From Bacteroidales bacterium UBA4231 (lineage in GTDB: Bacteria; Bacteroidota; Bacteroidia; Bacteroidales; UBA932), in the NCBI GenBank assembly GCA_002396335.1, contig DGXN01000021.1, forward strand, positions 1-64,000: a stretch of DNA of 64,000 bases, in the 5' to 3' direction. This document shows positions 50,465 through 60,076 of the stretch, piece by piece. Position numbers and translations under genes: made by a program. A model generated the notes under the pieces. That model was not told the origin of the DNA. It did not search any database and saw only the letters and a list, made by a program, of their open reading frames with translations. Each line of letters opens with the position of its first letter. Position 1 is the stretch's first letter.

Positions 50465-52987
50465 CTAGTTCCCGTATTGCCTGACGCGGCTGTCGCTGAT
50501 GACGCCGCTCCAGTTCATGCCGTAGGCAAAGACATAGACGTGGCCCTGGGTGTCTTCGTAGCACTCCATGTCGCGGGATACATCTTCCTGCTGCGTCTCC
50601 ACGGTTTCCATGTTGGCGGGCAGCTGCATGGGCAGAAGGCCGGAAGGCTCGCTCTTCCCGCTGACAATGTCCAGGACGGCCTGATGCTGGACGCCGAAGC
50701 AGACGAGGATGGCGTCGGCCCAGGGCTCGATCTCTGCCGGGACGGCGGGTTTGTCCAGCTGCCAGATTACCACGACGGGCTTTTCTCCCATGCGTTTCTT
50801 GGTCTCTCTTACCAGCACCATGTCGTCGTAGTTGCGTGTGGTCACCCGCTTTCCTTTGTAGGAACGGTTGGTGAAGGACTCGGTGTGGTGGCCGCCCGCC
50901 AGGCTTTCGGCCCGTGCCAGGGTGGCGGTGTACGGCTCGTACTGGAGGCTGACGGGGATGTAGCCGTTCCCGCCCTTTGCGACGTCGGACGCATCCCAGC
51001 CTACGCTGATGGCGGGGCCCCAGATGCCCACGAGGGCGAAATCGGCCTCTTCAGGGGAGTCTGTGATGTCGTAGTATTTCTGTACCAGCTGCGGGTTCAG
51101 GGGATAGTCCCAATGGTCCTCGGACATGCCGCCCCAGAGTCCGGGAATGGCGGGGAAGTGGCGTTTGGGAAGGTAGACTTTCCTGCGCCCCGTCTGCGGC
51201 AGGGCCGAATTCTTCAGAAGCACCATGGAGCGGAGCTGCGCCTCGTAGCCTTCTTTCATAAAGTCCGGCCGGCCGACGGTGGCTGCCGCTTCTTCGGGAT
51301 CCGTGTACGGGTTCTCGAAGAGTCCGACCCGGAACATGTTCAGTAGGATTCTTTCGGCCGACTTTTCGAACCGCTTCCGGGCGCTCTCTTTCCCATTTTC
51401 TTTCTCCCACATATCGAAGGCTTCCAGGACCGGGCCGGCGTTGTTGGTGCCGCCAATCTGGTCGCAGCCGGCCTGGAAGACTTTGTAGTGGCGCTCGGCA
51501 ATGCTCAGGTGCTCGACGCCCCAAGGCTCGCCGCCGCCGGTATAGTCGACCCCGGTGTTGTCCAGGGTAATGCCCCAGTCCGTGCAGACGACGCCGTCAA
51601 AACCGGCCTCTTTCCGCAGCTTTCCGTCAATGAGCCAGGCGGAGAAACCGCCTCCCACCTCTTCTCCGGACGGATCCTGTTTCCAAAGGATGGAATAGGT
51701 GGGCATGACGGCCGATGCGCTGCCGGTGCCGCCTTTCAGGTGCAGGCCTCCGTCGACGAATGCTTTGGCGTGTTCATCCAGGTTGTTTCCGGGGAATACG
51801 GCGTATTTGCCGTTGGCAAAATGGCTGTCCCGGCCGCCTTCCTGCGCGCCGTAGCCGTACCAGTGCTTGAGCATGGCATTGACGCTCCCGAAGCCCCAGG
51901 CTCCGTACAGGCGTTTGTCTTTCGGCGAGGTCTGGAAGCCGTCGCAGTAAGCCCTGGCCATGTCCGTGGACAGTTTGGAATCCTCGCCGAATGTGCCGTC
52001 GAAGCGCCACCAGCGGGGCTCCGTGGCAATATCCACCTGCGGGCTCAGGGCCGTCGTGATACCCAGGGCCCGGTATTCGGCGGCGGCCACCTGGCCGTGG
52101 CGTTCCACCAGGTCGGGGTCGAAGGTGGCGGCAAGTCCCAGGGAGGACGGCCAGCGGGAAATCTCCCCGCCGGCACCGGCGTAGTATTCGACATCGGACG
52201 GAGCGCCGTGACGCGGGTCGGAATGGATGCTCACGGGGATGCCGTGACCGGACCCTTCTACGAAAGCCTGCACCGTATTGTTCCATCTGGCCGACACTTC
52301 CGGACTCTCGACCGACGTGATGAGGATGCCTCGGATGTGGTCTTCCCCGAGGAATATCTTCTGCTGGTCCGTGAGGTCCCAGCTCTGGCAGCCGCTGTCC
52401 TTGAAGGTGGTTCCGTTGTAGCTCTGGACGGAACCGGTGCGTTCCATCATGTAGGCGACGAAGGCGGTGATGGTTTTCTCGTCGGACAGATAGCGTTTTT
52501 CTTCCGGGGTCAGTTCCGACATGTCAATTTTCGCAGGGTAAGGCTCCCCGTTCCATGCCGCCTGGAAGAAATTTCTGAGCGCCCGGACGAAGGAAGGTTT
52601 CCGCATCAGCTCTTTCTGGGCGTCGGTCAGTTCCAACTCCGGGGTCATGATGCCCCTGCCTTCGGACGGGATGGCCTGGTGGTTGCTCACGAGCATGAGT
52701 CCGGCCAGCTCTTCACGGGAGAGTCGGCCCGTCAGGTCGGCGGCGCGGTCTTCGGGGCTTAGCCGCCAGTCCTCATACGGATCCAGCGTGCCGTTCCGGT
52801 TCAGGTCTTTGAAGGCTTTGCCTTTGACGGTCAGGACTCTCACGCCCGAAGCCGGGCTGTATCCCAGCGCAGGCCCGTTTTTCTGTATCACGAGGCGGTA
52901 CTGGCCATGGTCCTGCTCCGTCCATCCGGAGCAGTTTGTAACGAACAATGCCGACAGGGACAGAAGGACGGGAAGGATGTGTTTCAT
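50465..52987 (-). CDS. GH3-family beta-glycosidase lipoprotein
   Basis: 840 residues with lipobox LFVTNC (Cys about 19). Two-domain GH3: TIM-like domain with SIHSDPRHGAPSD, KHWYGYGAQEGGRDSH and the nucleophile Asp 470 in GVVCTDWG; then the alpha/beta sandwich with SMVLLKNSALP. An EF-hand/dockerin-like loop DLNRNGTLDPYEDW lies near residues 60-75, before the catalytic part. Likely exo-beta-glucosidase or beta-xylosidase on the cell surface or in the periplasm. Starts 12 bp after recJ, so it may be co-transcribed with it. Confidence 0.93.
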   Translation of the reverse strand: MKHILPVLLSLSALFVTNCSGWTEQDHGQYRLVIQKNGPALGYSPASGVRVLTVKGKAFKDLNRNGTLDPYEDWRLSPEDRAADLTGRLSREELAGLMLVSNHQAIPSEGRGIMTPELELTDAQKELMRKPSFVRALRNFFQAAWNGEPYPAKIDMSELTPEEKRYLSDEKTITAFVAYMMERTGSVQSYNGTTFKDSGCQSWDLTDQQKIFLGEDHIRGILITSVESPEVSARWNNTVQAFVEGSGHGIPVSIHSDPRHGAPSDVEYYAGAGGEISRWPSSLGLAATFDPDLVERHGQVAAAEYRALGITTALSPQVDIATEPRWWRFDGTFGEDSKLSTDMARAYCDGFQTSPKDKRLYGAWGFGSVNAMLKHWYGYGAQEGGRDSHFANGKYAVFPGNNLDEHAKAFVDGGLHLKGGTGSASAVMPTYSILWKQDPSGEEVGGGFSAWLIDGKLRKEAGFDGVVCTDWGITLDNTGVDYTGGGEPWGVEHLSIAERHYKVFQAGCDQIGGTNNAGPVLEAFDMWEKENGKESARKRFEKSAERILLNMFRVGLFENPYTDPEEAAATVGRPDFMKEGYEAQLRSMVLLKNSALPQTGRRKVYLPKRHFPAIPGLWGGMSEDHWDYPLNPQLVQKYYDITDSPEEADFALVGIWGPAISVGWDASDVAKGGNGYIPVSLQYEPYTATLARAESLAGGHHTESFTNRSYKGKRVTTRNYDDMVLVRETKKRMGEKPVVVIWQLDKPAVPAEIEPWADAILVCFGVQHQAVLDIVSGKSEPSGLLPMQLPANMETVETQQEDVSRDMECYEDTQGHVYVFAYGMNWSGVISDSRVRQYGN

Positions 52988-52999
52988 AGTTAGAGGGGG

Positions 53000-54736
53000 T
53001 TAGATGAGTTCGTCCCGCTCGCGGATGTCTTTCAGGCGCAGTTGGACGGTGGAGGAGCCGCGGTAGAAGTTCTCGACAATGGAGTAGCAGATGTCGATGG
53101 GGTTGCCGGCTTTGATGTGGTCGTAATAGTCGGCCATATTGAAGCCGATGGCGGCAATCTGGCGGTACGGCTGGCTTTCCTGCATCAGGTCCAGTTTCAG
53201 GTGCACACCGCCGGCCCCCACTTTGCGGCCGTTGCCGGCGTCGTAGACGTCCTCGGTGAGGAAGACGGGATTGGCGTTTCCGGGGCCGAAGGGCTGGAAC
53301 TGTTTCAGGATGCGGGTGAATTTGGGCGTGATTTGCGAGAAGTCCAGGCGGGCGTCGATTTCCACGACGGGGGTGCGCTCCTCACGGGTGATGTTGCCTT
53401 TGACAAAGCTGTCCATCCGTCGGCAGAATTCGTCCAGGTTTTCCTCTTTCATGGTAAGGCCGGCGGCATACATGTGGCCGCCGAAGTTTTCGAGGAGGTC
53501 GGCGCAGCTTTCGATGGAAGCGTACAGGTCGAATCCCTGGACAGAGCGGGCGCTGCCGGTCACGAATCCGTTGCTCTTGGTGAGGACCACCGTGGGCTTG
53601 TAATAGGCTTCTACCAGACGGGAGGCGACGATGCCCACGACGCCTTTGTTCCAGGTGGGATTGTATACGATGGTGGCATTCTCCGTGGCAAGGGCTTTGC
53701 CGGTGCGCACCATCTCCAAGGCCTCCTGGGTGATTTCCCGGTCGATGGATTTGCGTTCGTTGTTGTTGTCGTTGATCTGCTCGCCGATCCGGAAGGCGGT
53801 GCGGTCGTCAGTGGCGGTGAGCAGTTCTACGGCCAGCCGACCGCTTTCCATGCGTCCTGCCGCATTGATGCGGGGGCCGATTTTGAAGACAATGTCGTCA
53901 ATGCCGATGTGTCCGGGCTCCAGCTTGGCAAGGTTGATCATGGCGAGGAGTCCCTTCCTGGGATTCTCGTTGAGCCGTTTGAGGCCGAAGTGTGCGAGGA
54001 TGCGGTTCTCTCCGGTCATGGAAACCAGGTCCGACGCGATGGAAACCACCTGCAAATCCAGCAGGGGTTCCAGCAGGGCCGGGTCCAGGCCGAACTGCTG
54101 GACATAACCCTGGGCCAGTTTGAAGCCGACGCCGCAGCCGCACAGGTCGTCGAAGGGGTAGTGGCAGTCTTCGCGCTTGGGATCCAGGACGGCGACGGCC
54201 TTGGGAAGTTCTTCTTCCGGGAGATGATGGTCGCAGATGATGACGTCAATTCCTTTTCCGCGGGCGTATTCCACTTTGTCGATGGCTTTGATGCCGCAGT
54301 CCAGGGTGATGACAAGATTGACGCCGTTGTCGGAGGCCCAGTCCAGGGCTTTGTATGACAGGCCGTAGCCTTCGTCGTACCGGTCCGGGATGTAGAAGCG
54401 GACGTTGGGTGTAAACTGTTTGAGGAAAGAGTACACCTGGGCCACGGCGGTGGTTCCGTCTACGTCATAGTCTCCGTAAACCAGGATCTGCTGTTTTTCT
54501 GTGACCGCCTGGTGGATGCGCTCGACGGCTTTGTCCATGTCCGTCATGAGGAAGGGGTCGTGGAGGTCTTCCAGGCGGGGACGGAAGAAGGTACGGGCCT
54601 GGGCGAAGGTCTCTACGCCGCGCTGGACCAAAAGGTCGGCCAGAACGCGGTCGATACCGAGTTCTGCAGCCAGCTGCGCCGCTTTTTCTTCATTGGCCGG
54701 CGTTTTGATGGTCCATTGTCTCTCCGTGATGCCCAT
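53000..54736 (-). CDS. recJ: Single-stranded-DNA-specific exonuclease RecJ
   Basis: 578 residues from ATG 54736. DHH-superfamily: YGDYDVDGTTA, LVITLDCGIKAIDK, IICDHHLPEEE, then GCGVGFKLAQ, GPRINAAGRMESG and the DHHA1 part with GSARSVQGFDLYASIE and FGGHMYAAGLT. Degrades 5'-ended single strands in recombination and repair. Three in-frame starts are possible (54793, 54742, 54736). The -7 box at 54744-54751 ends 1 bp before ATG 54742, which favours 54736 (MGITERQW). GH3 follows. Confidence 0.95.
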   Translation of the reverse strand: MGITERQWTIKTPANEEKAAQLAAELGIDRVLADLLVQRGVETFAQARTFFRPRLEDLHDPFLMTDMDKAVERIHQAVTEKQQILVYGDYDVDGTTAVAQVYSFLKQFTPNVRFYIPDRYDEGYGLSYKALDWASDNGVNLVITLDCGIKAIDKVEYARGKGIDVIICDHHLPEEELPKAVAVLDPKREDCHYPFDDLCGCGVGFKLAQGYVQQFGLDPALLEPLLDLQVVSIASDLVSMTGENRILAHFGLKRLNENPRKGLLAMINLAKLEPGHIGIDDIVFKIGPRINAAGRMESGRLAVELLTATDDRTAFRIGEQINDNNNERKSIDREITQEALEMVRTGKALATENATIVYNPTWNKGVVGIVASRLVEAYYKPTVVLTKSNGFVTGSARSVQGFDLYASIESCADLLENFGGHMYAAGLTMKEENLDEFCRRMDSFVKGNITREERTPVVEIDARLDFSQITPKFTRILKQFQPFGPGNANPVFLTEDVYDAGNGRKVGAGGVHLKLDLMQESQPYRQIAAIGFNMADYYDHIKAGNPIDICYSIVENFYRGSSTVQLRLKDIRERDELI

Positions 54737-54743
54737 AATCATA

Positions 54744-54751
54744 CAAATATA
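54744..54751 (-). promoter_or_regulatory. -7 box of recJ, nearly leaderless
   Basis: TATATTTG on the minus strand, 7 bp before ATG 54736 and 1 bp before ATG 54742. Confidence 0.5.
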
Positions 54752-54827
54752 CGTATTCCCCGCCGAAAAAGCAAGAGGGTCCGGCTGCGCCATCTTACGG
54801 GAAGCCCTGTCGTGTGTCTCATTCCCT

Positions 54828-54932
54828 GTGGCGCCTAAGTGACTGATGCTGAACCATTTCCTGAAATCGCCTAAGGCAAAAAGCCGGAGGCGATTTCTGT
54901 ATCTCGTTGACTGATAATAACTTAAGTGCCAC
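54828..54932. repeat. 105-bp dispersed element, copy C
   Basis: Outer arms GTGGCGCCTAAGT / ACTTAAGTGCCAC; inner stem GAAATCGCCT...GGC / GCC...AGGCGATTTC. CCTGAAATCGCCT starts at offset 32 and AGGCGATTT at offset 60, as in copies A and B. Confidence 0.85.
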
Positions 54933-54956
54933 GGCTGGCGGTTGGCAAATCTCTAG

Positions 54957-54984
54957 CCTGCGCTAAATGGCCCTCACCTGCGCC
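54957..54984. repeat. CCTGCGC motif pair related to the 27.7-kb array
   Basis: CCTGCGCT at 54957 and CCTGCGCC at 54977, 20 bp apart, matching the unit core and spacing of the 21-bp array at 27668-27921. Confidence 0.5.
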
Positions 54985-55000
54985 ATCGGCTCCTACCCCA

Positions 55001-55079
55001 AGTGCATTTTGGGGTGTTTTTGCACCTGAGGCGGGTCTTGGAGAGGTCTCCGAGTGCAAAATGGGGCGTTTTTGCACTT
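55001..55079. repeat. Duplicated AGTGCA...TGCACY hairpin
   Basis: Two ~27-bp units, 52 bp apart: AGTGCATTTTGGGGTG with TTTTTGCACCT, and AGTGCAAAATGGGGCG with TTTTTGCACTT. The second can fold as AGTGCAAAA/TTTTTGCACT. They lie between recJ and the aroK stop; one may terminate the aroK operon. Confidence 0.55.
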
Positions 55080-55112
55080 AGGCCGAGCAGAAGGGGAAGG
55101 TGCGGTAGTCCT

Positions 55113-55610
55113 CTACAGGCAGGAGATGATGATTTCGTCGGCGATTTCCTCGGGGGTCCACTCATCGGTGCCGATGGTGACCTGTGCCGAGGCCTCGTAG
55201 AGGGGGCGGCGGGCCTGGAGGCGGGATGGCCAGTCTTCGCTGGCGAGGGGGCGGTCTTGAGCGGCGGTGCTGAGCCGGGTCTGAAGGGTCTCCCTGGAGG
55301 CCTCCAGGTAAATGCACAAGGTGTTGTCGTGCAGCAGGTTGACGGCTCCGGGAACGGTTACTGTTCCGCCTCCCAGGGCGAGGACGGCGGTGGTTTCCCT
55401 ATACTTTTGGACGGTGTCCTCCAGGGCTTTTTTCTCCAGGCGGCGGAAGGCGTCCTCGCCGCCGGCGGCGAAGATGTCTCGGATGCTGCGGCCAGCTTTT
55501 TTCTCAATGATGCGGTCCAGGTCCAGGAAGGGGCAGCCGAGGGCGTCGGCCACGATTTCCCCTACCGTGGTCTTGCCGCTGCACATGAATCCGGTCAGTG
55601 CGATGAGCAT
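55113..55610 (-). CDS. aroK: Shikimate kinase
   Basis: 165 residues. P-loop ALTGFMCSGKTTVG, DLDRIIEKKAGRSI (shikimate-binding Asp), GEDAFRRLEKKAL, LALGGGTV, and the lid Arg near QDRPLA. Phosphorylates shikimate in aromatic amino acid synthesis. Last gene of the minus-strand cluster; its start overlaps the preceding esterase gene by 16 bp, so translation is coupled. aroE is 29 kb away. Confidence 0.95.
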   Translation of the reverse strand: MLIALTGFMCSGKTTVGEIVADALGCPFLDLDRIIEKKAGRSIRDIFAAGGEDAFRRLEKKALEDTVQKYRETTAVLALGGGTVTVPGAVNLLHDNTLCIYLEASRETLQTRLSTAAQDRPLASEDWPSRLQARRPLYEASAQVTIGTDEWTPEEIADEIIISCL

Positions 55611-56392
55611 ATCCGGCGGATGGTTTTTTTGAGGATGGCGTGGGCCGGAGTGGCCATGTCGCCGTGGTCGTAACCGTCCAACTCATAGATGCTTACGTCC
55701 GGATGTCCCACTTCTTTGAGCATGCGCCAGAAGTAGGCGGTCTCCTCGTATCGGCCATAGAGTTCCTGGTTGCGGTCGGCGCTGATGATGACGATGGGCG
55801 GGGCGTCCGGCCGGATGTGGAAGAGCGGAGCGTACTCGTCGATGAGGGGCTGTTTGGGAGACATCCCTTTCCTTTCGCGGATAGCGAAATGGGTGATGAC
55901 CTGCCCGCTGTAAGGCACCAGGGCGGCAATCCGGTTGGCGTCGATGCCGTATTTCGCCAGCCATTTTTTGTCCAGGCCGACCATGTCGGTGAGATAGCCG
56001 CCGGCCGAATGGCCCGTGACGAAAATCTTTTCGGGGGAGCCGTTGTAGGCAGCGGCGTTGTTGAAAGCCCAGGCTACGGCCGCTGCGGCATCGTCAATGC
56101 AGTCGTCGATGGAGGCGCGCGGCATGAGCCGATAGTTCACGGCAATGACCACCAGCCCGCTGTTTTTGAGCTCCTCGGGGATAAACTTGCTGCCGCCGGT
56201 GAGGCCGCCGCCGTGAAACCAGACCACGACCGGGCAGTCGGCAGCGGGAGTGGGATAGTATATGTCCAGTTTGCAGCGCTCGGCGGCATACTCGTCGGCC
56301 TTGGAGTAGGGAATGTCCGTCAGCGTGAGGTACTGCGCTCCGGCGGTGAATCCGCACGGAAGGAGGGCGCAAAGAAGGAGCAGTCTTTTCAT
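55595..56392 (-). CDS. Secreted alpha/beta hydrolase (esterase, BD-FAE-like)
   Basis: 265 residues from ATG 56392, the start that gives a signal peptide (MKRLLLLCALLPCGFTAGAQ). Oxyanion-hole motif WFHGGGLTGG, nucleophile elbow TGHSAGGYL, the acid in a region near SADRNQEL, and catalytic His in DGYDHGDM. HSL/BD-FAE-type carboxylesterase, possibly deacetylating sugars. It starts 4 bp after parC ends and overlaps aroK by 16 bp, an odd placement for a secreted enzyme among housekeeping genes. Confidence 0.9.
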   Translation of the reverse strand: MKRLLLLCALLPCGFTAGAQYLTLTDIPYSKADEYAAERCKLDIYYPTPAADCPVVVWFHGGGLTGGSKFIPEELKNSGLVVIAVNYRLMPRASIDDCIDDAAAAVAWAFNNAAAYNGSPEKIFVTGHSAGGYLTDMVGLDKKWLAKYGIDANRIAALVPYSGQVITHFAIRERKGMSPKQPLIDEYAPLFHIRPDAPPIVIISADRNQELYGRYEETAYFWRMLKEVGHPDVSIYELDGYDHGDMATPAHAILKKTIRRICSSH

Positions 56393-56396
56393 GGCG

Positions 56397-59180
56397 CTAA
56401 AATAAAGTGGGTTCCCAGTCGCCCAGGTCAACGGCACCGTCAGCGGGATTCTCTTCGGCGGTGCCGGAAAGGAGCTCATGCGCCTGGCCGGTCTGCTCGA
56501 TGGGCTGAACGGGGTTCTCGTCGGCCTGCGGGTCCAGGTCTACGTCGATGGCGTCGTCCTCTTCCAGGCCTTCCACGACGGTGGGGGCTTCGGGCTCCTC
56601 AAGGTCTTCCGGCTTGACGAGGGGCTCGCCGAATTCTACGCTGCTGAGGTCCATCGGGGAGCATTTCTTGCCCTTGGCGGTGAGACCTTTCTTGGCGATG
56701 AATTCCTCTGCGTCAATGGTTTCCGGCTCCCGGTGTTCGTATTTTCCGCCGAAGGTAAGCACAATCTGGGGGTGCAGGTCGGAGGAAATGTCCACCAGGC
56801 GGGAACCGCGGGCGTCGGAGATGAAGAGCATGGGCGTGTTGTTGCTTTCCACGAAGCTGAAACGCTTGACATAGTACGCTTTGGCGGCGTTGTCCCAGTA
56901 CAGGACGGTGTATACCCGCGAGGGATCGAGTTTCTCGATGCGGACGACGTCGCCCTGGTACTTGTTCACCAGGTCGTAGGAGGTGGTGTAGAAGGTACCG
57001 TCGGCAAAGATGGCGAGGACGCGGTCTTCTCCGGTGAATTTTCCCAGAAGCTGTCCGCGGCCTTCTTCGTTGAGGCGCTGGATGTCGGGGTCGTACCAGA
57101 TGGGTTTGCCCTCCAGGGTGGTCACGCCCTTGGATTTGAGCTGGATGCGGGCGATGGCATTCTTGGTCACGAGGTTGCCCCGGGAGCTGCGTCCCTTGAT
57201 CGCGAGCGAGGAGAAGTCCCATTCCAGGGAAGTCTTCTTGAGCCCTTTCTTGGGCCGAAGGGCGATGCGGACGGTCTCGGCCTCACCGTTGTGGTTCACG
57301 GTGAACCAGAGGATGCGGGAACCGTCGGCCCCGGTGGTGATGTCGTATTCCTTGTCGCGGGTGATGGAGGTGATGTTGAAACGCTTGGCGTAATGGGCAG
57401 GGCCTTTGCCGTCGCGGTAGATGACGTTGTAGATGGTGCGCTCGTCGCCGCGGTTGAAGACGCCGGCGTACAGGAGGTCCTTCCCGAAGAAAGCCTTGTC
57501 AGACACCTTCGTGACGCGGTATTTGCCGTCTTTGCCGATGACGATGATCTCGCTCAGGTCGGAGCATTCGCCCACGAACTCGCCGCCGTCGTCCCGTTTC
57601 AGGCCGATGCCCACAAAACCTTCGGCCAGGTTGGCGTAGAGTTTGGCATTGCTCGCGACCACCTTGGTGACGGTGATGTTCTCCAGCGACGAGATTTCCG
57701 TCAGGCGGGGCCAGTCTTTTCCGTATTTCTTCTTCAGGCCTTTGAACCAGTCGATGGTGAACTCGGTGATGTGGGCGAGCTTGTCCCGGACATCTTTCAT
57801 CTGGTCCTCGATGGCATAGATCTTTTCGTCCAGGGCCTTGGTGTCGAACTTGGAGATTTTCCGCACCGGTTTCTCCACCAGTTTCAGGATGTCTTCCATC
57901 ACAATCTCGCGGTGCAGCAGGTCCTGATACAGCTTCATCTGGGACATGACGTCGTCCAGCTGCTGTTCCCAGGTCAGCTGGTTCTGCTCCAGGACTTTGT
58001 AGATGCGGTTCTCGAAGAAGATGCGTTCCAGTGAGCTGTAGTGCCAGTCGTCTTCCAGTTCGCCCAGTTTGTAGCGGAGCTGGGCCTCCAGGATGTCCCG
58101 GGTATGGTAGGTGTCATATTCCAGGATGTCGTTGACGGTGACGAACACCGGCTTGTTTTCGCGGATGACGCAGGCGTTGGGCGCAATCTTGGTTTCGCAC
58201 TCGGTGAAGGCGTACAGGGCGTCGATGGTCTTGTCCGGGGACACATCGGAAGGGAGGTGGATCACGATCTCCACCTTGTCGGTGGTCATGTCCTCGATCT
58301 TCTTGATGTTGATCTTCTTCTTGTCCTTGGCCTTGAGGATGCTGTCAATGATGGCGTGGGAGGTTTTCCCGTATGGGATTTCCGTGATGGTGATGGTGGA
58401 TTTGTCCACTTTGTTGATGCGGGCGCGCACCTTCACCATGCCGCCCCGTTTGCCCTGGTTGTATTTGGAGCAGTCGGCGATGCCGCCGGTAGGGAAGTCC
58501 GGCAGAATCTCGTACGGCTCTCCCTTCAGGATGGCGATGGAGGCGTCGATGAGCTCGTTGAAATTGTGCGGCAGGATCTTGGAGCTGAGACCGGCGGCAA
58601 TGCCTTCGGTCCCCTGGGCCAGCAGCAGCGGGAAGCGGACGGGCAGTTCCGTGGGCTCCTGGTTGCGGCCGTCGTAGGAAGTCATCCAGGGCGTGACCTT
58701 CTTGTCAAAGACCACTTCCTTGGCAAACTTCGAAAGCCGGGCCTCGATGTAACGGGGGGCGGCGTTGGAGTCGCCGGTGAGGATGTTGCCCCAGTTTCCC
58801 TGGCAGTCGATCAGAAGGCCTTTCTGACCCAGGGTCACGAGGGCGCCCAGGATGGACGCGTCACCGTGCGGGTGGTACTGCATGGCCTGGCCCACGATGT
58901 TCGCGACCTTGGTGTACCGGCCGTCGTCCATTTCGGCCATGGTGTGCAGCACGCGGCGCTGAACGGGCTTGAATCCGTCCACGATATGCGGCACGGCCCG
59001 GTCCAGGATGGTGTAGGACGCGTAGTCCAGATACCAGTCCTTGAACATGCCGGACAGCTTGTACTTCTTGCTGTCCTGTCCCAGAAGCTTTTCGAACTTT
59101 CCCGACGCGGCGGCGTCTTCTCCCAGTTCTTCGTCTTCTTCTTCCGGAGCGTTTTTAATATCGTCCCAATCTTCTGCCAT
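56397..59180 (-). CDS. parC: DNA topoisomerase IV subunit A (GyrA/ParC family)
   Basis: 927 residues. Acidic N-terminal extension (about 30 residues), then the breakage-reunion domain: VPHIVDGFKPVQRRVLHTM, QYHPHGDASILGALVTLGQ (quinolone region) and PRYIEARLSKFA with the catalytic Tyr 144. The C-terminal propeller lacks a clear GyrA box (only KGRSSRGNLV), and the tail is acidic. Together this fits the ParC-type subunit of Bacteroidetes rather than GyrA; decatenates daughter chromosomes. 14 bp after era. Confidence 0.9.
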   Translation of the reverse strand: MAEDWDDIKNAPEEEDEELGEDAAASGKFEKLLGQDSKKYKLSGMFKDWYLDYASYTILDRAVPHIVDGFKPVQRRVLHTMAEMDDGRYTKVANIVGQAMQYHPHGDASILGALVTLGQKGLLIDCQGNWGNILTGDSNAAPRYIEARLSKFAKEVVFDKKVTPWMTSYDGRNQEPTELPVRFPLLLAQGTEGIAAGLSSKILPHNFNELIDASIAILKGEPYEILPDFPTGGIADCSKYNQGKRGGMVKVRARINKVDKSTITITEIPYGKTSHAIIDSILKAKDKKKINIKKIEDMTTDKVEIVIHLPSDVSPDKTIDALYAFTECETKIAPNACVIRENKPVFVTVNDILEYDTYHTRDILEAQLRYKLGELEDDWHYSSLERIFFENRIYKVLEQNQLTWEQQLDDVMSQMKLYQDLLHREIVMEDILKLVEKPVRKISKFDTKALDEKIYAIEDQMKDVRDKLAHITEFTIDWFKGLKKKYGKDWPRLTEISSLENITVTKVVASNAKLYANLAEGFVGIGLKRDDGGEFVGECSDLSEIIVIGKDGKYRVTKVSDKAFFGKDLLYAGVFNRGDERTIYNVIYRDGKGPAHYAKRFNITSITRDKEYDITTGADGSRILWFTVNHNGEAETVRIALRPKKGLKKTSLEWDFSSLAIKGRSSRGNLVTKNAIARIQLKSKGVTTLEGKPIWYDPDIQRLNEEGRGQLLGKFTGEDRVLAIFADGTFYTTSYDLVNKYQGDVVRIEKLDPSRVYTVLYWDNAAKAYYVKRFSFVESNNTPMLFISDARGSRLVDISSDLHPQIVLTFGGKYEHREPETIDAEEFIAKKGLTAKGKKCSPMDLSSVEFGEPLVKPEDLEEPEAPTVVEGLEEDDAIDVDLDPQADENPVQPIEQTGQAHELLSGTAEENPADGAVDLGDWEPTLF

Positions 59181-59194
59181 AAAGATGCTTGCTG

Positions 59195-60076
59195 TTAAAA
59201 TTCATATCCGAATCGGCGGAGTTCCTTGCGGTTTTCGCGCCAGTCGGGGTCGACTTTCACAAAGGTGGACAGGAAGACCTTCTTCTGGAAGAAGTCCTCC
59301 ATGTCCAGGCGGGCCTGGGTGCCCACTTTCTTGAGCATGGCACCGCCCTTGCCGATAATGATTCCTTTCTGGGATTCCCGCATCACGTAAATGACGGCGG
59401 AAATCTCGTAGCGGTCCTCGCCTTCATGGAAGGCTTCGATCTCCACCTCGCAGGAGTAGGGGATTTCCTCGGTGTAGTTGAGGAAAATCTTCTCCCGGAG
59501 AATCTCCGAGGCGAAGAAACGCAGGTTCCGGTCGGTGAACTGGTCCTTGTCGAACCAGGCCGGCGCCTCCGGAAGACGGGATGAAACCGCCTCCAGGATG
59601 CTCTCCAGATTGAATTTCTCCTGGGCCGATGCCGGGATAATCTCCGCCTTGGGGAGTTTGTCCTTCCACCAGGCCATCAGTTCCAGCACCTTTTCCTGCG
59701 TGGAGATGTCAATCTTGTTGAGGACCACCACCACGGGGCAGGAAACCTGCTGGAGCTTGAGGATGTAGGCCTCGTTCTTGTCGGCCTTTTCGACGGTGTC
59801 GGTGACGTAGAGGATGATGTCCGCGTCGCCGATGGCGGTGTCCACGAAGCTGAGCATGTTTTCCTGGAGCCGGTAATTGGGCTTCAGGATGCCGGGGGTG
59901 TCAGAGTAGACGATCTGGTAGTCCTCCCCGCTGACGATGCCCATGATGCGGTGCCGGGTGGTCTGCGCCTTGGCGGTGACAATGGAGAGCTTTTCCCCCA
60001 CGAGGGCGTTCATGAGGGTGCTCTTCCCCACATTGGGGTTGCCGATGATGTTGACGAATCCTGCTCTGTGTGCCAT
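59195..60076 (-). CDS. era: GTPase Era
   Basis: 293 residues. G1 GNPNVGKST, G2 KAQTTRHRIMGI, G3 DTPG, G4 NKID, G5 SAQ; C-terminal KH domain with GIIIGKGGAMLKKVGTQARLDME. Binds the 3' end of 16S rRNA in 30S assembly. Its start overlaps the stop of the upstream pseudouridine synthase gene by 1 bp, linking two rRNA maturation functions. Confidence 0.97.
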   Translation of the reverse strand: MAHRAGFVNIIGNPNVGKSTLMNALVGEKLSIVTAKAQTTRHRIMGIVSGEDYQIVYSDTPGILKPNYRLQENMLSFVDTAIGDADIILYVTDTVEKADKNEAYILKLQQVSCPVVVVLNKIDISTQEKVLELMAWWKDKLPKAEIIPASAQEKFNLESILEAVSSRLPEAPAWFDKDQFTDRNLRFFASEILREKIFLNYTEEIPYSCEVEIEAFHEGEDRYEISAVIYVMRESQKGIIIGKGGAMLKKVGTQARLDMEDFFQKKVFLSTFVKVDPDWRENRKELRRFGYEF

